A stretch of 26,403 nucleotides of DNA from contig JABYQR010000500.1 of assembly GCA_022592445.1 (NCBI GenBank), forward strand, positions 1 to 26,403, given 5' to 3'. The first letter of the stretch is position 1, and each line of letters begins with the position of its first letter. The position numbers were made by a program, and so were the translations under genes. Origin of the DNA: Cytidiella melzeri (taxonomy: Eukaryota > Basidiomycota > Agaricomycetes > Polyporales > Irpicaceae). Of this stretch, positions 20,169 to 26,403 are shown piece by piece. Under the pieces are notes generated by a model that was given only the letters and a program-made list of their open reading frames with translations, had not been told where the DNA came from and made no database searches.

Positions 20169-20495
20169 CTGGCATGTGACTTAGCTTAAGTAAGACCACA
20201 TGGCTACAGACACATGGCTCAGCCCATAGCTAGGGTTTGACGTCATAGATACCATCCACATGGGCTCCTTATTGTTCTTTCCCTATTGTTCTCTTTATGG
20301 AAGGATGTTCTCACAGGTGTGGGAATGGAATACAATAGTTGGTCTCCTTTTAGATAGATTCTCTCACGGGTAGAGTTCTTGGCAAGGTCTAGACAATAGC
20401 TATTGTTCTACTTTAGGTAGTTCTTTTGTTCTTCGTTCACACGGCTTCTTGCAAAGCCTGCCCTCAACATGGTCTGTGCGCAGGTCCCTGAAGTC

Positions 20496-20503
20496 TATAT
20501 ATA
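20496..20503 (+). promoter_or_regulatory. TATA box of Ty3-2 LTR
   Basis: TATATATA starts 34 nt before ATCTCGACCT, the same spacing as in the Ty3-1 LTR (18048 to 18082). Confidence 0.65.
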
Positions 20504-20559
20504 CTGCTGCATGTACGCTCCTAGCCCCCATCTCGACCTCTTGGTCTTTACTGGGCTAG

Positions 20560-20626
20560 GTAAGCAACCCCCTCTTGAACTACATAGCTGGTAGTCACAA
20601 TACTAACTTGGTCTTTACTGGGCTAG
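20560..20626 (+). other. Intron-like segment in the Ty3-2 LTR leader
   Basis: 67 bp starting GTAAGC, with TACTAAC at 20601-20607 and ending GGGCTAG. The 19-mer TTGGTCTTTACTGGGCTAG stands immediately before the GT (20541-20559) and again as the last 19 bases (20608-20626). All three splicing signals are good fungal matches; splicing is not demonstrated. Confidence 0.5.
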
Positions 20627-20744
20627 ACATCTGTATAAGGTTTATAGTTGGTGAGAGCATTGTGCTACACGCCTGCCACCACCTCGTCGTCGTCGTCCAC
20701 ATCGTGTCCCTAGTTGCTGCGTTGAGCTCTGTCTCCGTGACATT

Positions 20745-20754
20745 AGGTCGAGAT
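20745..20754 (+). promoter_or_regulatory. Self-priming primer site of Ty3-2
   Basis: AGGTCGAGAT begins 2 nt after the LTR and is the exact reverse complement of ATCTCGACCT at 20530-20539, the presumed first bases of the transcript. No sequence complementary to a CCA-ended tRNA is seen here. This matches the known self-priming mechanism of Tf1-like elements. Confidence 0.7.
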
Positions 20755-20893
20755 TGTTGTGTAACCCCTGGGTTTATATCTCCTCCCCCACCGTTTACAA
20801 AAGTTTATTCCTGTTTGACGAGTACGTCTCCGGTCTCATCATACCGTTGAGCTACCACTTACGTCAACCGTTTGAAACCCCCTGCGTTGTCTA

Positions 20894-21625
20894 GTGCCTA
20901 AGGACACGTGCACCTGTTTGTCTAAGGACCTCACTACCAATGAGCCTCAGCTCAAGAGGTGCCTCCCGCCTTCCTTCTTTGACGCTCTCGCTGCCAAGCG
21001 AAAGAGCGGTCAACCTCATCGCTGGTCTGACAAAGACCTGGTCGCCATTGCCGACTACATCTCCAAGAAACCACCAGTGAAAGGCATCACTCTCACCGTC
21101 CCCTTGTACGGGGAAAATTGACAACTTTGCACTTCTGCCAGAGCATACGGAGAACGCGTCGCCGAAGAACGTGCTCTCACCTTAGCAGAGCAACATATCC
21201 ACAAGCCCACTCTCTCTGAGCGGCTTTCCAAGCTCCCTGCACCCACTCCCGCTCCCGCTGCACCAAAACCGGTACTCCTTGACTTCAAAAAGTTGTCACC
21301 AGTCGACCTCGTAGGCATCTTCAAGCCTAAGCTCACCGCTGTCCGCACACGACTACAAGCTCTCACTGAGCTTCAAGAACTTCTCCATTGCGCAGACCCT
21401 GACCACCGCCGCGCTCTGCTTCACCTCGTCAACAAAGTCAACCGTTTCCTTAATCAACTTGACGAACTTGCGCCAGTCACAGCAGACCGCGAGTGGCAAC
21501 TCCTAGACTGGGGTTGCAAAGCAATTGGGAAGATCTCGTTTAAACAGCTTCGCAAGAATTATAGCAAAGTTCTTGCCCAGCTTAACGTAGTTAACAGAGA
21601 TAGCTACTTCGACTGGATTAGATAG
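20894..21625 (+). pseudogene. Ty3-2 pre-Gag ORF, no in-frame methionine, one TGA
   Basis: A 244-codon frame continuous except for TGA at 21119-21121. The upstream boundary is an in-frame TGA before 20894; the frame opens with a GTG, not ATG, and there is no methionine in the whole translation. It contains SDKDLVAIADYISKK, a Pro/Ala-rich stretch (PAPTPAPAAPKP) and the REWQLLDWG with KAIGKISF block shared with Ty3-1. It ends 10 bp before the Gag frame. An out-of-frame ATG occurs at about 20939. Initiation might need splicing from an upstream exon, a non-AUG codon, or an ATG lost by mutation. Function unknown. Confidence 0.6.
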
Positions 21626-21635
21626 TCCAGAAGTT

Positions 21636-23120
21636 TTGCCCGCCACGTCTTCCGAAAGCCTGATTTGTGATAATTGCATCCATTTCTTTGATCCCATTAC
21701 GCTCACAGACGACCACTTCCAAGCCAACGAAGGATCATTCTACGAGTGTGAAGATCAACCATGCCCTAATCGATCAAATCAGTTAGACCCCACTGAAGCC
21801 ATTGAACACAAGTATTACACCGAGACTTACCAAACGCCTTCCGAAGAAAATTGTCGTCTTATCACCAAAGAAGACATGGATCCCAACCAACAGAACACTG
21901 CTCCAGAGGCTGCCCCAGCTGCCAACCTGAGTGCTCAGGATATACTAAACATGTTCGGCATCCTGACGCAAAGAATGGTGGATCTCACCAATCAGGTGGC
22001 TGCCTTGACAGCTGCTCAGGCACCAGCCATCGCCGCAGCAACGCACACTTCTCGGGAGAGAAGCATCGTTGAAAAACCAGTCTCCTTCAAGGGGAAAACA
22101 TTGTCGGAAGCTAGGCTCTTCCGCCACGCGTTCATAGTCTGGGCGCAAAATCAAGGAAAAGCGTTCTTCCAGCAAGACGCACAAGGCCAGGTCCGGTTGG
22201 ACAACAATGGTGCGAGGATCTTTGATCCTCACAAGCTCATTACCAGTGCTCTGTCGTTCATGCAAGACGACGCCACCGACTGGGCTCACCCTCATATTGA
22301 GGAGCTAGCAAACAGCAAGCCAGCTTTTGGCAACAGCTGGGACACCTTTATCGAGGCGTTCAAAGCCAAATTTGAACCCATTGACGCTGTCATGGAGGCA
22401 AAGACAAAGATTGCCAATATGAAGCAGGGTAAAAAGACCTTCGCCGCTCATATCTCCGAGTTTGAGACCTGGGCCCCTCACACTGGCTGGAGCCAGCAGG
22501 ACCTCTTCGATCGCCTCAAGTCAAGCTTGAGCACCGAGTACTTGCAGCGCGTCTTGTACTTCCAAACTCGCGCAGCCACCTAAGACGCACTCAAAGATCA
22601 GTGCAAGGCGGTCGATGCCCAGCTTGCCAACCTCCGCAACAGCACGGGCAAGGTTATGGTGGACAGCTCGTCGGGACACGGCAAGTCCCACCAACAAGCG
22701 TTCCGCAATCCCAACGCTATGGAGATCGACGCCTCTCACTTCTCCGCCTCGTTCGACGCCCTCTTTGCTGGACTAGGAAAGCAGGAGATCTTCCAGAAAT
22801 GGAAGAGAGAGATGAGCAAGTGCTGCTCGGTTTGTGGTCCGGAGAATCACAAGAAGAGGGATTCAAAGCACCCTGATGACCCGGTGTGCAATCACTGCGG
22901 TGGTACCGGTCATTGGGGGGCGGTTTGCCTGAAGCGACTTCAAGGCGTCCCTAAGGGACAAAAAGTTGTTGCTACCTCGACAACCTCGTCGACTAATACC
23001 CTGGCGAAGCAAGACGCATCCAATGACAAGGATGCTAAGATTGCGGCACTCAAGGACATGCTTGACATCCAAAAGAAGCAAATGGATGAGATGGCAGCCA
23101 AAATCAATGCGGTTTTTTGA
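21636..23120 (+). pseudogene. Ty3-2 Gag with zinc knuckle, one TAA
   Basis: Gag frame with a pre-ATG segment (CDNC, CEDQPCPNR); the first in-frame ATG is at about 21876 (MDPNQQ). The capsid region contains RERSIVEKPVSFKG and FIEAFKAKFEPIDA, typical of fungal retrotransposon Gag. TAA at 22581-22583 interrupts it and the same frame continues. A CCHC zinc knuckle (CNHCGGTGHWGAVC) lies near 22888-22930 and a C-terminal coiled-coil-like stretch (KDMLDIQKKQMDEMAAK) ends at TGA 23118-23120. The stop overlaps a run of six Ts. The frame one base back is open past it and carries a linker towards Pol, suggesting a Gag-Pol frameshift. Confidence 0.88.
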
Positions 23121-23214
23121 AACGGACTCGTGACACAGCCGCAGCTGCGAATCCCCCAGATACCCTGTCCTTGCCTCCTTTGTCGTCCTCCTTGTCTTCT
23201 GCCTCGTCTTCCTC

Positions 23215-25788
23215 GTGTACAACATCTACTCCATAGATCGGTTATCTTCTCATTTCCGTATACATGTACTAGTCAAAGGCCTCAATAGAAGCATCCGTGT
23301 TCCTGCTATGATTGACTCAGTTGCCACGGCTTTGTTCATCAGTCACCAGTTTGTCAAAAAGCATAAGATTATCCAACACCCTCTTGAAAGGATCATCTCA
23401 TTACACAACATTGACGGAACTAAGAATAAAGCTGGCGGATTAACACACTTCGTTCGCCTTGCACTTACAGTCGGAGACCACACAGAAAAGGCAGAGTTCC
23501 TCGTCACGGACTTAGGTCCAGAAGACGTCATTCTTGGGCTACCATGGCTCAAGCGCGTAAGCCCTACCGTCAACTGGGAAAAAGGAGAAATGACAATTCC
23601 GAGCAGCTCGGAAAAATCTCCTGACAAACCTTTCCAGAAGGTTGACGGTAATCGCAAAGAACGTAGGCAGTGGGTCAAAGCCGGTATTATTCAAGACACC
23701 ACTGACGAAGTCTGGTGTATGGCCGGCTTCACCTACTCTACTAAGCTTGCTGCCGAAGCAAACAAAGCTAAAGCTCAGCGCTCCTTCGAAGATATTGTTC
23801 CATCAGAGTACCACAGACACTCTAAAGTCTTCTCTGAGGAAGAGTCTAATCGGCTACCCCAGCATCAGCCCTGGGACCATTTGATTGATCTCAAACCAGA
23901 CGCTCCTGAGACAATCAAATCGAAAGTTTATCCTATGCCCCTGAACGAACAAGCCGAGCTTGACAAGTTCATTCAGGAAAACCTATCAAAAGGTTACATC
24001 ACGCCTTCTAAGTCTCCGATGGCTTCTCCAGTCTTCTTCATCAAAAAGAAGGACAACAAACTCCGACTTATTCAGGACTACCGCAAACTCAACAACATAA
24101 CGGTAAAGAATTGTTACCCACTACAGCTTGCTACCAACAATATCAACAAGCTCAAGGGTGCAAAGATCTTCACCAAGTTTGATGTTCGTTGGGGATATCA
24201 CAATGTCCGCATCAAAGAAGGAGATGAGTACAAAGCGGCTTTCGTTACCAACCGAGGACTCTTCAAACCTAAAGTCATGTTCTTCGGTCTCACGAGCTCA
24301 CCCGCTACCTTCCAAGCTCTGATGGACAACATCTTCGCCGACCTCGTTGCCGAGGGCAAGGTGGCTGTCTATCTAGATGACATCTTGATCTGGAGCAACA
24401 ACCTGACAGAGCACCGCAAGGTTGTTCATGAAGTCCTCAAACGACTTCAGCAACACAATCTGTATCTTCGTCCGGAAAAGTGCAAGTTTGAGAAATCTGA
24501 GATCGAGTACCTCAGGTTAATCATTCGCACTGGCGAAGTAGCTATGGACCCTGTCAAAGTCCAAGCAGTTTCTACGTGGCCCACACCCAAGAATCTCAAA
24601 GAAGTCAGAGGATTCATTGGGTTTTCCAACTTCTACCGACGCTTCATTCAAGACTTCTCAAAGCGCGCACGGCCTCTACACGACCTGACTAAGAAGGACG
24701 TACTGTTTGTCTGGGGTCCAGCACAGCAGACTGCCTTCACGCTGCTAAAGAAGGCCTTTACCACTAAGCCTATCTTGGCAGTCTGGGACCCTGAACTCCC
24801 TACACATCTAGAAGTCGATGCCTCGGGCTATGCGACCGGTGGAATCATCTCCCAGAAATTGAAGGAAGATGGATTCTACCACCCTATTGCCTACCGGTCC
24901 GCATCTATGACTGAAGCAGAGCGTAACTACGAAATCTTTGATCGGGAGATGTTAGCCATCACCGAGGCTCTCAAAGATTGGCGCCACTACCTTGAGGGGC
25001 TCAAGGAACTGTTTGAGATCTGGACAGATCACGCAAACCTGCAGTACTGGAAAACTGCACAACACCTCACTAGACGTCAAGCACGTTGGTCACTACTCTT
25101 GGCTGACTTTGACTTTGTCTTGGTACACAAGCCTGGCAGTACCATGATACACGCTGATCCCCTCTCTCGTCTTCATTCCCACGCTGTCACGGACAAAGAA
25201 GACAACAAGGATCAGGTGGTACTAAAACTGGAACACTTCCGGATCCTCACTACCAGTGCACTCGCCACTGCTTCTCCACTTGAATCAAAGATCGGAGAAT
25301 GCACGGAGCAAGAAGCAGAAGTCGCACAAGCCCTCACTACCCTTCGAAAGAAGGGTCCTCGCAAACTTGTCGGCGGTTTACTCGAATGGGAAGAGAATGA
25401 TGGACTCATCTACTACAAGGGAAAACTTTACATCCCTAACAACAAAGAGCTCCGTCACAAAATTGTCAAATCTTGCCATGACACACCCGCGGCTGGTCAT
25501 CCGGGCAAACACGGCACCATAGAGCTAGTCTCACAACACTATTGGTGGCCAAAGATGAATGCCTTTGTAGAGACTTACGTACTAGGCTGTGATCGCTGTC
25601 AACGCTATAAGTCAGCTCCGCACCCTAAAGCAGTACTACAGCCTCAGGAAACTCCGGCTGGACCTTGGGAACACGTCGGAGTAGATCTCATCACTCAGCT
25701 ACCACCTTCTAAGGGATTCGATTTGATCGCGGTCTACGTTGACCATTACTCCGATCAAACGCATATCATTACGATTCCTGAAGAATGA
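23215..25788 (+). pseudogene. Ty3-2 Pol: protease, reverse transcriptase, RNase H, truncated integrase
   Basis: An uninterrupted 857-codon frame. The protease site reads MIDSVATALF where the family has D-S/T-G, so the Gly is replaced by Val. Reverse transcriptase lies at about residues 225-420, with KLRLIQDYRKLN, FDVRWGYHNVRI and the YLDD box near residue 386. RNase H follows, with D in LEVDASGYATG near 534, E in REMLAI near 578 and D in TDHANL near 603. The integrase zinc-binding domain (HDTPAAGH to CDRCQR) is at about 757-798 and the first catalytic Asp (GVDLITQLPPSKGFD) near 822. The frame ends in IPEE at 25788; the second Asp and the Glu of integrase are gone. A frame break near 23228 separates it from the Gag linker. 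Confidence 0.92.
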
Positions 25789-25978
25789 AGAAGAATTGTT
25801 CCAGTTCGCGCCAGCACATTGATGCTTTTTCAGATGTGACCTTTTTGTCCCCCAAACTGTGGGAATTTGATGGGGTAATACAGGTGGTAATAAATTTCAT
25901 AACAGTGCGGTGTAATGATTTGATGGTGTTTCATCTACTTTGTTATTTGCCTTACAAATGTGTGTACACACCCAATCT

Positions 25979-26120
25979 ACGCTCTCTCTCTCTCACTCTG
26001 GCTCTCCTGCTCTCACTTGCGCTCCATCAACCCCCCTTGCTCCATTACTTCTGCTCTCACTTGACCTTTTGTTCTCTCCCCCCTTTCACTCTTCTACTCT
26101 TGATACTCTTGTCAGTAACA
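25979..26120 (+). repeat. CT-rich pyrimidine tract in a promoter region
   Basis: CTCTCTCTCTCTC followed by over 100 bp of pyrimidine-rich DNA. It lies in the 473-bp gene-free stretch (25789-26261) between the truncated Ty3-2 and a host ATG. Such tracts are common upstream of fungal transcription starts. No other gene is seen in this stretch. Confidence 0.7.
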
Positions 26121-26203
26121 TGTGTAAACATCTCACTGTGTCATCTGATCATGGCTCAACAGATTTCAGGTGCTCACCGCTGACGCCGCTGGCCGCTGAA
26201 TGT

Positions 26204-26213
26204 CATATATATC
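26204..26213 (+). promoter_or_regulatory. Putative TATA element of the host gene
   Basis: CATATATATC lies about 50 bp upstream of the ATG at 26262, followed by a pyrimidine-rich leader ending CTCTCCACC before the ATG, a good eukaryotic start context. Confidence 0.5.
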
Positions 26214-26261
26214 ATATGTCACTCAGCCCGACCTTCTCAATACACTCATTGTCTCTCCACC

Positions 26262-26403
26262 ATGAGCTCTCCTCTCGCCGTTCCCACAGACGCGCCGCTT
26301 CCGCGCCTTCAGGTCGATGATACACTGGGGGCAGCGTTCATAGGTATGTCAACCGCTACTAACCGATAATAATATTCCCATCTCACACGCTATTCAAGGG
26401 AAC
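26262..26403 (+). CDS. Multi-pass membrane protein gene, first exon and intron (partial)
   Basis: ATG at 26262 in the context CCACC. Exon 1 (26262-26343) encodes 27 residues plus one base and ends in VDDTLGAAFIG. The LD/DD-TLGA-FIG motif is what begins many uncharacterised seven-helix proteins of Agaricomycetes (DUF6534-type). A 55-bp intron fits 26344-26398: GTATGT, a perfect CTACTAAC branch site, and AG. Exon 2 begins GG AAC, giving FIGN in phase, which also suits the family. The gene runs out of the window. It has no visible defect and is the only apparently intact host gene start here. The family call rests on a short N-terminus. Confidence 0.55.

Larger units (their letters stand above)
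20175..20742 (+). repeat. Ty3-2 5' LTR
   Basis: About 568 bp from TGTGACTTAG to CTCCGTGACA. TATATATAC is at 20496-20503 and the presumed transcript start ATCTCGACCT at 20530. CTATTGTTC-type motifs in U3 resemble those of the Ty3-1 LTR. The right boundary is supported by the primer site just after it; the left boundary is set by TG and the end of repeat C. Confidence 0.7.
20175..25788 (+). mobile_element. Ty3-type self-priming retrotransposon, 3' truncated (Ty3-2)
   Basis: Order: LTR 20175-20742, primer site 20745-20754, pre-Gag ORF, Gag, protease, reverse transcriptase, RNase H, integrase start. Reverse transcriptase before integrase is the Ty3 order. The element ends within integrase at 25788 and no 3' LTR follows. 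Three lesions besides the truncation (TGA 21119, TAA 22581 and a frame break near 23228) make it defective, but most of the sequence is well preserved. Confidence 0.9.

Overview
This window reads as repeat-rich nuclear DNA of a filamentous basidiomycete, most likely an Agaricomycete. The evidence is many GT-AG introns of about 45-70 bp with CTRAY-type branch sites, fungal families of Ty1/copia, Ty3 (gypsy), hAT and DDE_1 elements, and remnants of seven-helix membrane-protein genes typical of Agaricomycetes. The species cannot be named from sequence alone. Almost everything is a transposable element (TE). Host-gene material is limited to a decayed membrane-protein gene (8030-9148, minus) and the first exon of another (26262 onward, plus).

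Layout. (1) 1-1913: a decayed DDE_1 (pogo/Tigger-like) transposase cut by the window edge. (2) 2137-7750: a structurally complete Ty1/copia element on the minus strand, with two LTRs, an ATATG target duplication, a polypurine tract and a primer site matching the anticodon region of initiator tRNA-Met. Its reverse transcriptase is split by a 492-bp solo LTR (3647-4138) with its own GTGAA duplication. (3) 8030-9148: the membrane-protein pseudogene. (4) 9560-10254: the 3' end of a sister copia element, then two tandem copies of a 183-bp repeat with TG..CA ends. (5) 10254-15145: two hAT relics; the second has a multi-intron gene interrupted by six stops. (6) 15146-17591: the 3' half of an unrelated copia element. 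(7) 17586-18879: a 1.3-kb near-perfect palindrome built on a Ty3-type LTR. (8) 18880-20168: fragments of that Ty3 element (Ty3-1) mixed with two inverted copies of the 183-bp repeat. (9) 20175-25788: a longer Ty3 element (Ty3-2) with LTR, primer site, pre-Gag ORF, Gag and Pol, truncated in integrase. (10) 25789-26403: promoter and first exon of a host gene.

The main discovery is in the Ty3 family. In both elements a 10-nt site 2-3 nt after the LTR is complementary to a 10-nt stretch starting 34 nt downstream of the start of the LTR TATA box. This is the arrangement of self-priming retroelements of the Tf1/sushi type. In the 17586-18879 palindrome the inner edge of the inverted copy coincides with this 10-nt site, which suggests a fold-back (snapback) event primed by the element's own self-priming complementarity. 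The family also has a pre-Gag reading frame that looks conserved as protein but contains no in-frame methionine, and an intron-like segment inside the R/U5 part of the LTR bounded by direct repeats.

Nothing here is an intact autonomous element. Ten of fourteen in-frame stops in the relics are TGA. I found no RNA genes, CRISPR arrays or bacterial-type features. All family assignments come from motif recognition by eye.
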